In this document: positions 8,610-18,238 of the stretch, piece after piece
Numbering within the stretch: position 1 is the stretch's first letter
Layout of the letters: each line of letters opens with the position of its first letter
Origin: Enterococcus pingfangensis
GTDB taxonomy: Bacteria; Bacillota; Bacilli; Lactobacillales; Enterococcaceae
Assembly (NCBI RefSeq): GCF_005405205.1
Contig: NZ_BJDP01000006.1
Coordinates: forward strand, 1 to 64,000
Reading direction: 5' to 3'
Length of the DNA stretch: 64,000 bases
Notes under the pieces: generated by a model
Told to the model about the DNA's origin: nothing
Databases searched by the model: none
What the model saw: the letters and a program-made list of their open reading frames with translations, nothing else
Translations under genes and position numbers: made by a program

Positions 8610-9185
8610 ATGATTCGATTTGCAAAAAAAGAAGATGGTGCAGCAGTTTCTAAGCTAATACTAGTTATTTTAAAAGATATGGAGCTGGATTTTTTAGCTA
8701 AGTTCGGTGAGGAAAAGACTTTGGCAGCTCTTGCGGCCTGTTTTAAAGACCCGACGTATCGGTTTGGCTATGCTCGCGGTCTAGTGGAAGAAATCAACGG
8801 AACTATCGCCGGTGCGGTATTTGGTTATCCAGCAAACAAAGAAGCGATCATCGATCGGCCTTTAGAAAATTATTTGCGGTCACATGGAGCAGGAGACAGC
8901 CAAATGTTTATCGACTCGGAAGTATTTCCTAATGAGTGGTATTTAGATTCGATCGCAGTGGATGAAAAATTCCGCGGACAAGGGATCGGAGCGAAATTAT
9001 TGACTGCGGCTGATCGTTTAGCCACCCATGAAGGAGAAAAAGTCATTGGACTGAATGTCGATAAAGCCAATCCGAATGCTAAACGCCTGTATTTGCGTGA
9101 AGGGTTTGAAGATGCTGGAGAAATAATGATCAGCGGACATGTCTATGACCATATGCAACGAAAAGTGAAAGGTTTTAATCGCTAG
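8610..9185 (+). CDS. GNAT family N-acetyltransferase
   Basis: A second acetyltransferase, unrelated in sequence to the one at 6887. Motif A is DSIAVDEKFRGQGIGAKLL, with the R-G-Q-G-I-G loop. Motif B is NAKRLYLREGF. 191 residues, with an N-terminal extension of about 100 residues that is common in this group. AGAGAGG precedes the ATG by 8 nt. A hairpin terminator follows at 9239. Substrate unknown. Confidence 0.85.
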   Translation: MIRFAKKEDGAAVSKLILVILKDMELDFLAKFGEEKTLAALAACFKDPTYRFGYARGLVEEINGTIAGAVFGYPANKEAIIDRPLENYLRSHGAGDSQMFIDSEVFPNEWYLDSIAVDEKFRGQGIGAKLLTAADRLATHEGEKVIGLNVDKANPNAKRLYLREGFEDAGEIMISGHVYDHMQRKVKGFNR

Positions 9186-9238
9186 GAGTGAGAATTTTTT
9201 ATGAGACGCTAAGTATATTTTTTATGAAAATGGCAAAA

Positions 9239-9267
9239 AAGAACTGCGCCACTGTGGCACAGTTCTT
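9239..9267 (+). terminator. Bidirectional terminator
   Basis: 13-bp stem with one mismatch (9239-9251 with 9255-9267), 3-nt loop, T/A runs on both sides. The last base of the right arm is also the last base of the convergent gene's stop codon. Confidence 0.75.
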
Positions 9268-9788
9268 TAATTTTGAGAAAAAGTCACTTTTAAAGTCGTC
9301 TCTGGATTGGAATGTTTGTTGCGATTATAAAGCCAATAATCCATGATTGCTGCAACACAGATACAGACTGGTGCATCTGTCGGATCGGTGACATTCAAGA
9401 CATAGTAGTCGCCTGTCAATAAAGTTGCCTTGTCCATCGTCATGATCGGCTGATTAAATTGGTTGATCTTGTATTTATGATTGTAAATATCGCCATAGAC
9501 GGCCCAGTGGAGCTGCTGGATGTAATAAAAATCCCCCGGCCAATGGAAAATTTTATGGAGCACACCAACTTTTGTGTGTTCATAATAGATCTCAAACTTG
9601 CGGCCAAAAATGACGCTGGCTTGTTTGATATAGGCGACGATTTGACCGTCCATTGCATAGAGCGAGAGGACGTTTCCTTTACGCCCCCAGTGACCTACCA
9701 TTAAATACAAAGGCACACCGTTGTTGTCTTTGACGATCGTTCGTGTCGTAGAACTTAATTGTTTTTCTTGAATAAAGAACTCGGTCAT
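9267..9788 (-). CDS. LURP-one-related (YxjI/DUF567-type) protein
   Basis: A small protein of the tubby-C-terminal-like beta-barrel superfamily, called LURP-one-related or YxjI in Firmicutes. The alternating strands with conserved turns such as GNVLSLYAMDG, FGRKFEIYYE and DGDY-like motifs (TGDYYVLNV) fit. 173 residues. No function is known; binding of lipids or membranes has been proposed for the fold. I start at ATG 9788 because AAGGTG is 8 nt upstream; the in-frame GTG at 9797 lies inside that ribosome site. Confidence 0.7.
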   Translation of the reverse strand: MTEFFIQEKQLSSTTRTIVKDNNGVPLYLMVGHWGRKGNVLSLYAMDGQIVAYIKQASVIFGRKFEIYYEHTKVGVLHKIFHWPGDFYYIQQLHWAVYGDIYNHKYKINQFNQPIMTMDKATLLTGDYYVLNVTDPTDAPVCICVAAIMDYWLYNRNKHSNPETTLKVTFSQN

Positions 9789-9812
9789 GCTAGTCACACC
9801 TTTTGATTTTGA

Positions 9813-10676
9813 TTATTCAGAAAGGATTCGAGCGATTGCCGTTGCTACACCATTTTCTTCATTGGTATCAGTTATGTTCTTAGCGATTTTTTTGACAGCC
9901 GCAGCCGCATTTCCCATTGCAAAACTTGTACCTGCATAAGTCAGCATGCTGACATCGTTAAAGTTATCGCCTAGAGCCATGACTTGGCTGGCGGTAAATC
10001 CGCGCTCTTCAGCGAATTGTTTTAAAGCAATTCCTTTTTGCGCATTGACATGATTGATTTCAATATTGGTTGATTCGGATGCGGCAATAGCAAGATCGCC
10101 TATTTTTTCTAATTCGCCAGTGATTCCTTTCAGTTGCGCTGGTCCATTTTTATCAAAAGCGATGATCTTTAAAACATCTTCATCGCTGGCAAATAATGTT
10201 TGCCGAATATCTTCAACAAAAGTGATGGGTGTTAAAGATAAATGTTGAGACGATGCGGCGATCGCTCGTTTTTTTGACATTCCTGGAATTTTACTTAAAA
10301 GATGTTCAGCGACAAAATCGATTCGCATGGGCTGATTGGATGAATAGACTTGTTCGGCGGTAAAAATTTCATAATATAGTCCCGCTTCTTCAAGTGTATC
10401 CATTACATCTAGTGTGCGTTGTTTTCCGATCGGAATGGTAAAGATGGTTTCTCGGTCAGCATTTACAACGTGGGCACCATTTAATAAGATCATCGGGACA
10501 CGGATGTCGGATTCGTCCAATGAAATTCTTGCATGACTCATTCCACGTCCAGTCGCTGCAATAAATTCGATTCCTTGTGCTTGAGCTTTCTGAATGGCCG
10601 CGACATTTGCTGTCGGAACTTGCATTTGATTGTTCAACAGTGTACCGTCCATATCAGAGGCAATGAGTTTTATCAA
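9813..10676 (-). CDS. Cof-type HAD-superfamily phosphatase
   Basis: A cytoplasmic HAD-IIB hydrolase, the group acting on sugar phosphates, FMN or PLP. Motif I is DMDGTLL at residues 8-14. Motif II is in AATGRG. Motif III/IV is GDNFNDVSML near residue 240. 287 residues with the C2 cap between motifs II and III. The start is TTG 10676 with AGGTGA about 8 nt upstream. It ends 24 nt before the LURP-type gene on the same strand, so the two may be co-transcribed. Confidence 0.88.
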   Translation of the reverse strand: MIKLIASDMDGTLLNNQMQVPTANVAAIQKAQAQGIEFIAATGRGMSHARISLDESDIRVPMILLNGAHVVNADRETIFTIPIGKQRTLDVMDTLEEAGLYYEIFTAEQVYSSNQPMRIDFVAEHLLSKIPGMSKKRAIAASSQHLSLTPITFVEDIRQTLFASDEDVLKIIAFDKNGPAQLKGITGELEKIGDLAIAASESTNIEINHVNAQKGIALKQFAEERGFTASQVMALGDNFNDVSMLTYAGTSFAMGNAAAAVKKIAKNITDTNEENGVATAIARILSE

Positions 10677-10845
10677 AATTATTCACCTAGCTTTCCTATC
10701 ATACATCGATAGTGTACCATAATCTCAGAGCTGGAAAGCAGGTCTGACTGATTCTTAAAAAAGAATTAGTTAGGAAGGGAATGATTTTCAGCAATCAACG
10801 GCAGGATTTTATGCAAGCAATAGTTAAAGATTAGGAGTAGAGCGT

Positions 10846-11526
10846 ATGAAAGAAATCATCCATAATGAATGGCAGCAAGTTTTAGCCGATCAGTTCCACG
10901 CGCCTTATTATTTGAAATTGCGAGAATTTTTGAAAGAAGAATACCGTACACAACAGATCCATCCGGACATGTATCATATTTTTGAAGCATTAGAATTAAC
11001 GCCTTATGACAAAGTCAAAGTCGTGATCCTTGGACAAGATCCTTATCATGGCAGCGCTCAAGCGCATGGGTTATCTTTTTCAGTCCAGCCGGGAGTCAAG
11101 ATCCCGCCTTCATTGCGCAACATCTATCAAGAAATGCAAAGTGATTTAGAGATTGAACCAGTTCAACATGGCAATCTTGTCAGCTGGGCCAAACAAGGAG
11201 TATTGCTGCTGAATACGGTATTGACTGTGCGAGAAGGCCAGGCTTATTCACATCGCGGCAAAGGTTGGGAACAATTGACTGATGCGATCATCGAACGGTT
11301 GAATGCAAGAGAAAAACCAATCGTTTTTATTTTATGGGGAAAATCGGCGCAAGAAAAAAGCAAGATGATCGACACTAGCAAACACGCAATTATCAAGTCG
11401 GTCCATCCGTCACCGTTATCAGCTCATCGCGGCTTTTTCGGGTCAAAACCTTTTTCAAAAACGAATCAACTTTTACTAGAGTGGGGCGAGTCACCGATCG
11501 ATTGGCAATTACCTGAAACAGTGTGA
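10846..11526 (+). CDS. ung: Uracil-DNA glycosylase
   Basis: Removes uracil from DNA in base-excision repair. The family 1 signature GQDPYHG, with the water-activating Asp, is near residue 64. The DNA-minor-groove loop [13 protein letters not shown] is near residue 185. 226 residues, a typical length. The ATG follows GGAGTAG at 6 nt. In related genomes ung often precedes pta, as here, but 158 bp with its own promoter-like sequence separates them. Confidence 0.97.
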   Translation: MKEIIHNEWQQVLADQFHAPYYLKLREFLKEEYRTQQIHPDMYHIFEALELTPYDKVKVVILGQDPYHGSAQAHGLSFSVQPGVKIPPSLRNIYQEMQSDLEIEPVQHGNLVSWAKQGVLLLNTVLTVREGQAYSHRGKGWEQLTDAIIERLNAREKPIVFILWGKSAQEKSKMIDTSKHAIIKSVHPSPLSAHRGFFGSKPFSKTNQLLLEWGESPIDWQLPETV

Positions 11527-11684
11527 TATGACAACGTTTTCTGTTATAGAGACAGTTTGTGAAAGTGTACTTAAATCATATTTACTAGATTTTAATTAGT
11601 AGTACAGGTATTTTATTCTGTCCTTTTCTTTTCAGTTGAAGTGTTGTATGATTAATAGGAAATAAATATCTGGAGGGTTTTATC

Positions 11685-12665
11685 GTGGATCTATTTGATA
11701 GTTTGAAATTTAAGATTATTCGTCGCAACATCAAAGTGGCATTTCCTGAAGCAACAGACGCACGTATTTTGGGAGCGGCTTCTCGTTTGAAATCAGAAGA
11801 ATTGATTGACCCGGTTTTGATCGGTAATTTAGCAGAAATCGAAAAAGCTGCGAGCGCTCGTGGAATCGCTTTAGAAAACTTTACGATCATCGATCCTGAT
11901 CATTTTGATCGTTGGGATGAAATGGTTGCAGCCTTTGTTGAACGCCGCAAAGGAAAAGTCAGCAAAGAAGACGCTGAAAAAATGCTTAAAGATGAAAATT
12001 ACTTTGGTACAATGTTGACTTATATGGGAATTACCGAAGGAATGGTTTCTGGTGCCATTCATTCAACTGGCGACACAGTTCGTCCTGCGTTACAAATCAT
12101 CAAAACAAAACCAGGTGTCAGCCGGACAAGCGGTGCTTTCTTAATGGTTCGCGGCCGCGATCAAGAGAAATATTTGTTCTCTGATTGTGCGATCAACGTT
12201 AACCCAAATGCGCAAGAGTTAGCAGAAATCGCTGTTGAATCAGCTAAAACAGCAGAATTGTTCGACATTGAACCAAAAGTTGCAATGATGAGTTTCTCAA
12301 CTAAAGGATCTGCTAAAGCTCCTGAAGTTGAAAAAGTGGCAGAAGCAACTAAGATCGCACAAGAATTGGCACCAGATTATTTGATTGACGGTGAATTGCA
12401 ATTCGATGCTGCTTACATTCCAGGTGTGGCACAATTAAAAGCACCTGAATCAAAAGTAGCTGGACAAGCGACTGTCTTTGTTTTCCCAGAATTACAATCA
12501 GGAAATATCGGCTATAAGATCGCGCAACGTTTTGGCGGATTTGAAGCAATTGGACCAATCTTGCAAGGGTTGAACAAACCAATTTCTGATCTTTCTCGGG
12601 GTTCTAACGAAGAAGATGTCTACAAACTTTCAATCATTACAGCTGCTCAATCATTGATGAACTAA
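11685..12665 (+). CDS. pta: Phosphate acetyltransferase
   Basis: Interconverts acetyl-CoA and acetyl phosphate, the step before acetate kinase in acetate formation. It also links to the phosphoketolase encoded at 42109, which makes acetyl phosphate. The 326-residue short-form Pta has the conserved GMVSGAIHST, RTSGAFLMV and PELQSGNIGYK segments. Start is GTG with GGAGGG 8 nt upstream. Codon use is strongly biased toward A/T-ending common codons, as in highly expressed genes. A strong terminator follows. Confidence 0.95.
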   Translation: MDLFDSLKFKIIRRNIKVAFPEATDARILGAASRLKSEELIDPVLIGNLAEIEKAASARGIALENFTIIDPDHFDRWDEMVAAFVERRKGKVSKEDAEKMLKDENYFGTMLTYMGITEGMVSGAIHSTGDTVRPALQIIKTKPGVSRTSGAFLMVRGRDQEKYLFSDCAINVNPNAQELAEIAVESAKTAELFDIEPKVAMMSFSTKGSAKAPEVEKVAEATKIAQELAPDYLIDGELQFDAAYIPGVAQLKAPESKVAGQATVFVFPELQSGNIGYKIAQRFGGFEAIGPILQGLNKPISDLSRGSNEEDVYKLSIITAAQSLMN

Positions 12666-12690
12666 TCAATCATTGTTTACAGTTAAATCA

Positions 12691-12728
12691 AAAAGCAGGA
12701 ATTCGGGAGTTCGCGAATTCTTGCTTTT
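12691..12728 (+). terminator. Terminator of pta
   Basis: 15-bp stem (12691-12705 with 12714-12728, one mismatch), 8-nt loop and a seven-T tail. Confidence 0.88.
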
Positions 12729-12862
12729 TTTGTAATCAATTTTTAGAGCTTCTGTCAGCTATTTGTTAAAAATGACAGAAAAACAAGCACAAAAATCTTT
12801 TGCTTTGCTCTCTTAGGCTAAATCGGTATACTAAATTGGTAATAGAAAAGAGGGGAAATAGC

Positions 12863-13327
12863 ATGATAACCTTAGTAAATACAACAGCAACAGAAGAATT
12901 AGGCAAAATTATCGGAAGCGCGGCAGAACCGAGTGATAATTTAGTTTTAACGGGGGATCTTGGAGCAGGGAAAACGACTTTGACTAAAGGAATCGCTCGC
13001 GGATTAGGGATCGATCAGATGATCAAAAGTCCGACATATACGATCATTCGGGAATATCAACAAGGCCGGTTGCCGCTTTATCACATGGATGTTTACCGGA
13101 TCGAAGCAGGCGCAGACGATTTAGGATTGGATGATTATTTTGAAGGAGACGGTCTTTCCGTCATCGAGTGGGGGCAACAATTAGGCGAATACTTGCCGGA
13201 AGATTATTTGGAATTACTTATTTCCAAAGACGAGCAAGATGAGAATTTGCGTCAGATCGAATTGTTTGCCCACGGGGAACAAGCTCAACGATTCCAAACA
13301 CGAATCATGAAGGCGTGGGAAACATGA
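12863..13327 (+). CDS. tsaE: tRNA threonylcarbamoyladenosine biosynthesis ATPase TsaE
   Basis: ATPase of the TsaB/TsaD/TsaE complex that forms t6A37 in ANN-decoding tRNAs. The Walker A motif GDLGAGKTT is near residue 33. SPTYTIIREY and YHMDVYRI are family-specific. 154 residues. The ATG at 12863 is chosen because AGGGGAA lies just upstream. The stop overlaps the next gene's start by ATGA, so translation is coupled to the acetyltransferase. Confidence 0.93.
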   Translation: MITLVNTTATEELGKIIGSAAEPSDNLVLTGDLGAGKTTLTKGIARGLGIDQMIKSPTYTIIREYQQGRLPLYHMDVYRIEAGADDLGLDDYFEGDGLSVIEWGQQLGEYLPEDYLELLISKDEQDENLRQIELFAHGEQAQRFQTRIMKAWET

Positions 13328-13845
13328 GCGCAATCGAAATCACATTAAGAGAAGCAATCCCGACTGACGCGGCCGCTTTATTACAAGTTAGCCGCAAAAT
13401 CGCTGAAGAGACCGATTTTTTGATCATGGATGAAGCAGGTCTAGGATTAACAGAAGAACTGCTGGGTCTGCAATTAGCTGATTTATATGAAAGTGAAAAC
13501 AATCTTCTTTTATTAGCTTTGGCAAATGAAGAAATCGTTGGGATGACTTCAGTCAAAGCTGCACCGGAATTTATTGTTTCCCACATTGGAGAAATTGGAA
13601 TAAGCGTGCTGAAAGATTTTTGGGGAATTGGGTTAGGAACTACGTTATTAGCGGAAGTGATCGATTGGAGTAAAAACGACTCTCCTTTGCGGCGGTTAGA
13701 ATTAACCGTTCAAAAAAGAAACGAACGAGCGATCCATTTGTATCAAAAATTTGGTTTTGTGACCGAGGCTACGATGATCCGCGGAGCTAAAGACAATCAG
13801 GGAGAATTTCTCGATGTCCTGTTAATGAGCAAATTGATCAATTAA
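13324..13845 (+). CDS. GNAT family N-acetyltransferase
   Basis: An acetyltransferase translationally coupled to tsaE (ATGA overlap). The motif A region is IGISVLKDFWGIGLGTTLL, with a W-G-I-G-L-G loop. Motif B is NERAIHLYQKFGFV. 173 residues. It resembles the broad YhhY/SpeG-like group, but the substrate is unknown. The 237 bp after it up to 14082 hold no gene. GTTGTG/CACAAC with CAAAA/TTTTG (13975-14000) forms a hairpin without a T run. Confidence 0.82.
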   Translation: MSAIEITLREAIPTDAAALLQVSRKIAEETDFLIMDEAGLGLTEELLGLQLADLYESENNLLLLALANEEIVGMTSVKAAPEFIVSHIGEIGISVLKDFWGIGLGTTLLAEVIDWSKNDSPLRRLELTVQKRNERAIHLYQKFGFVTEATMIRGAKDNQGEFLDVLLMSKLIN

Positions 13846-14082
13846 AAAATAGTCGTGAGAGAAGTGGACCGCTTGAAAAAACAAGAAGGGGTTTTCGAAA
13901 ATTGCTTCTCAAATTTTTGTAAAATGCGGCTTATTTCTGAAGAAGCTACTGAAACACTGTTTAATCGGAAAAAAGGTTGTGACAAAAATTTTGCCACAAC
14001 TTCACTGTTTTAATTATCGTACTAGATGATCTGCGGAAATTAGTTTACTCGCTAAAAATTTAACAACTGCGTGGTTTTTTTC

Positions 14083-14625
14083 CTACATGGGCAAAACTAA
14101 TTTTTTTAAAGGATCGACGCCAAAATGATCTTCTTGATAAAGTAAGATCTTTGCACAGGCACGACTATCTTCTAAAGCGTCATGGTGATGTTCTAAAGGG
14201 ATCTTCAGCTCTTGGCAGACGGTGTTCAGACGATGATTCGGCATTTCAGGAAACAAACGCCGACTTGTTCGGACCGTACAAAGAGACAGATAAGATGGCT
14301 GAGCAATTTGGTAATAATCTAGACAGCCGGCTAAGACTTTCGTATCAAAGCCTGCGTTGTGGGCGACGATCAAACGATTATCTTGATAATAGTGTTGAAT
14401 CTCTTGCCAGACTTTAGGAAATTTTGGCGCGTTTGCAACATCTTCTGGATGAATCCCATGAATCTGGATGTTTTTCCAGAAAAATTCTGTTTCCGGCTTG
14501 ATCATCGAATAATATTCGCCAACGATTTGACTATTTTTTACCATTACAAGCGCCAATGAGCAGGCACTATGAGCCTGATAGTTCGCTGTTTCAAAGTCCA
14601 TTGCGATAAAATTCAATCGTTTCAT
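14083..14625 (-). CDS. 3'-5' exonuclease, DnaQ/PolC epsilon-like
   Basis: A stand-alone DEDDh exonuclease. Motif I is MDFETAN near residue 8. The Exo II region is IVAHNAGFD. Exo III is HHDALEDSRACA, with the H-x4-D pattern. 180 residues. Start ATG 14625 has AAGGTG 6-11 nt upstream, and an upstream in-frame ATG (14646) lacks a ribosome site. It probably trims DNA or RNA 3' ends in repair; the partner is not evident from the context, although exoA lies next to it on the same strand. Confidence 0.87.
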   Translation of the reverse strand: MKRLNFIAMDFETANYQAHSACSLALVMVKNSQIVGEYYSMIKPETEFFWKNIQIHGIHPEDVANAPKFPKVWQEIQHYYQDNRLIVAHNAGFDTKVLAGCLDYYQIAQPSYLSLCTVRTSRRLFPEMPNHRLNTVCQELKIPLEHHHDALEDSRACAKILLYQEDHFGVDPLKKLVLPM

Positions 14626-14692
14626 CTCTTCACCTTGTTTTAACACAATTTATTCAACGGTGAAAGTCTTGTGCTAAAAAGATTCAAAAATT

Positions 14693-15448
14693 TTAAAGAT
14701 CAATATCTAATTCGACTGGACAGTGATCACTGCCCAAAATCTCAGTATGGATTTTAGCAGCTTGCAGCCGTTTTTTCAGATAATCGGAAACGACGAAATA
14801 GTCGATCCGCCAGCCGGCATTATTTTTACGGGCATTGAAACGGTAGCTCCACCATGAATAGATTCCTTCTTGGTCGGGATAAAAATGACGGAATGTATCG
14901 GTATATCCGTTTGCTAATAAGGTACTGAATTTTTCGCGTTCTTGTGGAGTAAAACCAGCATTTTTTTGATTGGTCTTCCAATTCTTCAAGTCGATATTTT
15001 CATGAGCGACATTCAAGTCACCACAGAAAATAACTGGTTTTTGTTCTTTTAACCGGTTTAAATAGGTCAAAAAGGCCTCTTCCCAAGTCATGCGATAATC
15101 TAAACGTTTTAGTTCATTTTGCGAATTAGGTGTGTAGCAAGTGATCACATAATATTCGGGATATTCTAAAGTGATGACGCGGCCTTCATGATCGTGCGCT
15201 TCAACGCCAAGGCCATAAGCGACACTGATAGGTTCATGTTTGGTAAAAATAGCGGTACCTGAGTAGCCTTTTTTCTCCGCATAGTTCCAATATTCATAAT
15301 AGCCCGGCAAGTCCATTTCGATCTGGCCAGCTTGTAATTTAGTTTCTTGCAAGCAAAAAAAGTCAGCATCCAAATCATTAAAAACATCCATAAAATTCTT
15401 TTTCATCACGGCACGCAAGCCATTGACGTTCCAAGAAATCAATTTCAC
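14693..15448 (-). CDS. exoA: Exodeoxyribonuclease III / AP endonuclease
   Basis: Cleaves DNA at abasic sites and removes 3' blocks in base-excision repair, downstream of glycosylases such as Ung. The xth family motifs are clear: SWNVNGLRA at the N-terminus, FFCLQETKL (metal Glu), [12 protein letters not shown], and [13 protein letters not shown] at the end (Asp-His). 251 residues as in Gram-positive ExoA. Start is GTG 15448 with GGAGGA 7 nt upstream. Confidence 0.96.
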   Translation of the reverse strand: MKLISWNVNGLRAVMKKNFMDVFNDLDADFFCLQETKLQAGQIEMDLPGYYEYWNYAEKKGYSGTAIFTKHEPISVAYGLGVEAHDHEGRVITLEYPEYYVITCYTPNSQNELKRLDYRMTWEEAFLTYLNRLKEQKPVIFCGDLNVAHENIDLKNWKTNQKNAGFTPQEREKFSTLLANGYTDTFRHFYPDQEGIYSWWSYRFNARKNNAGWRIDYFVVSDYLKKRLQAAKIHTEILGSDHCPVELDIDL

Positions 15449-15667
15449 AAGTCATTCCTCCAATTGTCATTCAATCATGGACTAATTGTAACGAAAAAGA
15501 GTCAGAATGCAAAGAATGTACGATTTGTTTTTTTGATTATAAGTCAAAGAGTCCGGCTTTCAATAGCTGGAATCGTTTGAAGACCGCGAACACGCTCTTT
15601 GCCTTTTCTTAAATCGAACAAGCTTAAAAAGTGCAAAACAAAATAAATATCTAAAAGGAGTGTTACG

Positions 15668-16579
15668 ATGAAAATCGGAGTTATCGGGATTGGCGGCATC
15701 GCTCAAAAAGCCTATCTGCCTACTTACACAAAAATACGCAAAGAAGCAGACTTTATTTTTGCAACACGCAACAGCGCTGTCCGAAAAGCGCTGGTAGAAG
15801 AACACCATTTTGAAAAGGTCGTCGAAACGATCGACCAGTTATTGACCCAAAAAATCGAAGCATGTTTTATCCACGCAGCGACTAGAGTCCACTTCGAACT
15901 CGCTAAAAAATGTTTAGAAGCAGGTGTCGCTGTTTTTATTGATAAACCTGTCAGTGAAGATTTCCAAGAAGTGCGTCTGCTGCAAAAGTTAGCTAAAGAA
16001 AAAAATCTTTTATTCATGGTGGGCTTCAATCGGCGTTTTGCACCGATGGTTGATCAGTTGAAACAGCTGACACAAAAACGTGTCATTCACTTAGAGAAAA
16101 ATGAGCCGGATCATGCGATGTCTGCTCAATATGGGATCTATGATCTGTTCATTCATTTAATTGATACGGCTGTCTACTTGTTAGATGATGAGATTATGGG
16201 CGTTCATTCAAAGGTCCGCGAGGAAAATGGGCAGATGGTTTATGCTCAGATGCAGCTTTCGACGGCAACTAGCGAATGTTTGCTGTCAATGGATCTGATG
16301 AGCGGCGGCAAAATGGAACGGTATCAAGTCAGCTCGCCTAAACAGACGATGATCTTGGATCAATTGACGGATCTGACTATCAAACGTGGGCAAAAAGAGG
16401 AGGTACAGCGTTTCGGCGATTGGACGACAACTTTGGAAAAACGCGGCTTTGAACAATTAGTGATTCATTTTATGGCTGCATTAAAGGGAAAAGAAGTCGA
16501 TTTGAGACAGGACGATGTTTTATTGAGTCATGAATTGTGCGAGCAGATGCTGCAACAACATATTCGTCATCAATTATAG
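15668..16579 (+). CDS. Gfo/Idh/MocA family oxidoreductase
   Basis: A NAD(P)-dependent sugar or polyol dehydrogenase-like protein. The Rossmann loop GIGGIAQKAY is at residues 7-16. The family Lys-Pro motif appears as IDKPVSEDF. HLIDTAVYLL holds the Asp/His pair of the catalytic centre. 303 residues, shorter than typical 340-360 members, as in the YceM/MviM-like subgroup. AAAAGGAG lies 7 nt before ATG. The gap to murB is 83 bp with no clear terminator. Substrate unknown. Confidence 0.85.
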   Translation: MKIGVIGIGGIAQKAYLPTYTKIRKEADFIFATRNSAVRKALVEEHHFEKVVETIDQLLTQKIEACFIHAATRVHFELAKKCLEAGVAVFIDKPVSEDFQEVRLLQKLAKEKNLLFMVGFNRRFAPMVDQLKQLTQKRVIHLEKNEPDHAMSAQYGIYDLFIHLIDTAVYLLDDEIMGVHSKVREENGQMVYAQMQLSTATSECLLSMDLMSGGKMERYQVSSPKQTMILDQLTDLTIKRGQKEEVQRFGDWTTTLEKRGFEQLVIHFMAALKGKEVDLRQDDVLLSHELCEQMLQQHIRHQL

Positions 16580-16662
16580 GGTGGCAAGTTTTTTATTCGC
16601 GTGCTAAAATGGCAAGGACGTTTGAAAAATTTACCCGTAATGAACGAGAGAGGCTTATCAAA

Positions 16663-17568
16663 GTGAAAACAACAGCATTGATCAACGCATTACCCAATTT
16701 GAAAATCCTTTTGGATGAACCTTTAATGAATTATACGTTTACGAAGACCGGCGGACCGGTGGATGCTCTCGCATTTCCAAAAGACAATGAAGAAGTCAAA
16801 GCCTTAGTCGACTATTGTCGTGTAAACGATCTACCATGGATCGTTTTAGGTAACGCCAGCAATCTGATCGTCAAAGACGGTGGGATTCGCGGTGTAGTGA
16901 TCATGTTATCAGACATGACAGCAATTCAAGTAGAAGGTCATACAATTACCGCCCAGGCCGGAGCAAAACTGACGGATACAACTTATGTCGCTTTGGAACA
17001 TTCGTTGACTGGCTTTGAATTTGCTTGCGGTATTCCTGGCAGTATCGGTGGCGCAGTCTTTATGAATGCAGGAGCCTACGATGGCCAATTAGAAGATGTT
17101 TTTGAATCCGTTGACGTTTTATTAGCAGATGGAACGTTTGAAACGTGGGACAAAGCTCAGATGAACTTTTCTTACCGTCATTCAGCGATCCAAGATCAAC
17201 CGGCAATCGTGTTGAGCGCGCGTTTTAATCTGACTACTGGTAATCCAGAGCAGATCAAAAAAAGAATGACTGAACTTACAGAGTTGCGCGAGTTGAAACA
17301 GCCGTTAGAATATCCGTCCTGCGGCAGTGTTTTCAAGCGCCCAGTTGGACATTTCACTGGGAAATTGATCCAAGATGCAGGCTTACAAGGATTGATCTGG
17401 GGCGGCGCGCAGATTTCTGAAAAACATGCGGGTTTCATTGTAAATATTGATCATGCCACAGCAACGGATTATATTGAGTTGATTGCTCATATCAAACAGG
17501 TAATCAAAGAAAAATTTGACGTAGCTTTAGAAACAGAAGTTCGGATTCTTGGCGAAGAACCAAAATAA
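16663..17568 (+). CDS. murB: UDP-N-acetylenolpyruvoylglucosamine reductase
   Basis: FAD enzyme reducing enolpyruvyl-UDP-GlcNAc to UDP-MurNAc in peptidoglycan precursor synthesis. FAD-binding PP motif GNASNLIVKDGGIRG is near residue 66; GIPGSIGGAVFMNAGAYDG is the signature loop. YPSCGSVFKRP contains the proton-donor Ser of the Tyr-lacking type II MurB. 301 residues. I start at GTG 16663, preceded by GAGAGG, giving the usual family length. The 42-codon N-terminal extension of the longer frame overlaps the upstream gene and is unlikely. Confidence 0.95.
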   Translation: MKTTALINALPNLKILLDEPLMNYTFTKTGGPVDALAFPKDNEEVKALVDYCRVNDLPWIVLGNASNLIVKDGGIRGVVIMLSDMTAIQVEGHTITAQAGAKLTDTTYVALEHSLTGFEFACGIPGSIGGAVFMNAGAYDGQLEDVFESVDVLLADGTFETWDKAQMNFSYRHSAIQDQPAIVLSARFNLTTGNPEQIKKRMTELTELRELKQPLEYPSCGSVFKRPVGHFTGKLIQDAGLQGLIWGGAQISEKHAGFIVNIDHATATDYIELIAHIKQVIKEKFDVALETEVRILGEEPK

Positions 17569-17569
17569 A

Positions 17570-17611
17570 AAAATGCTTGATAGAAATCACTGACTTCTAT
17601 CAAGCATTTTT
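17570..17611 (+). terminator. Bidirectional terminator after murB
   Basis: 16-bp perfect stem (17570-17585 with 17595-17610), 9-nt loop, T run. It serves murB and the convergent CoA operon. Confidence 0.9.
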
Positions 17612-18234
17612 TATTTTTTCATTAAGCGCAATAAAACAGCACACACACCCATAGTCGCGATGCCGGCTACGATTGCCTCAACCAAACCGCTGCCAAAAAT
17701 GATTCCTAAGATGACACCGTAAACAGCCTCGGCAGCAACTTCCAAAACATTGGCATAACTGTCTTTAAAGAAAAAGAAGATTAAGTTCATTACTAAAATC
17801 GTATTGGTCATTGAGCCAGCCAAGCCAGCGATGAACAAACTGACCGGCCGTGCTTTTTGTTTCATCAAATGATGCAGCCCTTGATAAACAAAATACGGGA
17901 CCACACCAATCAATATCCGAGGAAGAATCGCGACTATTAACGCCCGCCAGTCCCCTTGATTCGTCAATGGATTGGCGATAAAAGGAGAAAAGATAAACGA
18001 CATCGGTGTGATAAAAATCGTTGCTCGAGCTAAACTGATCACACCAAAGACTGCTCCTAGTCCAGCACCGATTCGCGGACCCAAGACAATCGACGCGATA
18101 ATTACGGGAATATGCATAGTCGTCGCATTGATCGGACCAATCGGAATAAAGCCAAGCGGAGTGACCGCTAAGATGATCATAATCGCTAAAAACATCGCGG
18201 TTAAAGTAAAACTTCTTACATTGTTCTGTTTCAA
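17611..18234 (-). CDS. ECF transporter S component, probably pantothenate (PanT-like)
   Basis: An integral membrane substrate-binding subunit of an energy-coupling factor transporter. Five to six hydrophobic segments are visible, with the S-component N-terminal start and the AxxxA-like small-residue pattern in the first helix. 207 residues. It begins 4 nt after coaC (TTG start, GGAG within the coaC end), so it is the last gene of a coaB-coaC-S component operon. Pantothenate is the CoA precursor, so PanT function is inferred from context. The EcfA/A'/T module is not in the window. Confidence 0.78.
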   Translation of the reverse strand: MKQNNVRSFTLTAMFLAIMIILAVTPLGFIPIGPINATTMHIPVIIASIVLGPRIGAGLGAVFGVISLARATIFITPMSFIFSPFIANPLTNQGDWRALIVAILPRILIGVVPYFVYQGLHHLMKQKARPVSLFIAGLAGSMTNTILVMNLIFFFFKDSYANVLEVAAEAVYGVILGIIFGSGLVEAIVAGIATMGVCAVLLRLMKK

Positions 18235-18238
18235 TTTG

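Noticed and set aside
13974-14000. Hairpin after the acetyltransferase gene as a terminator
   Set aside because: The stem is good but it is followed by AACTTCACT, not a T run; it may be a decayed copy of the 48546-type hairpin.
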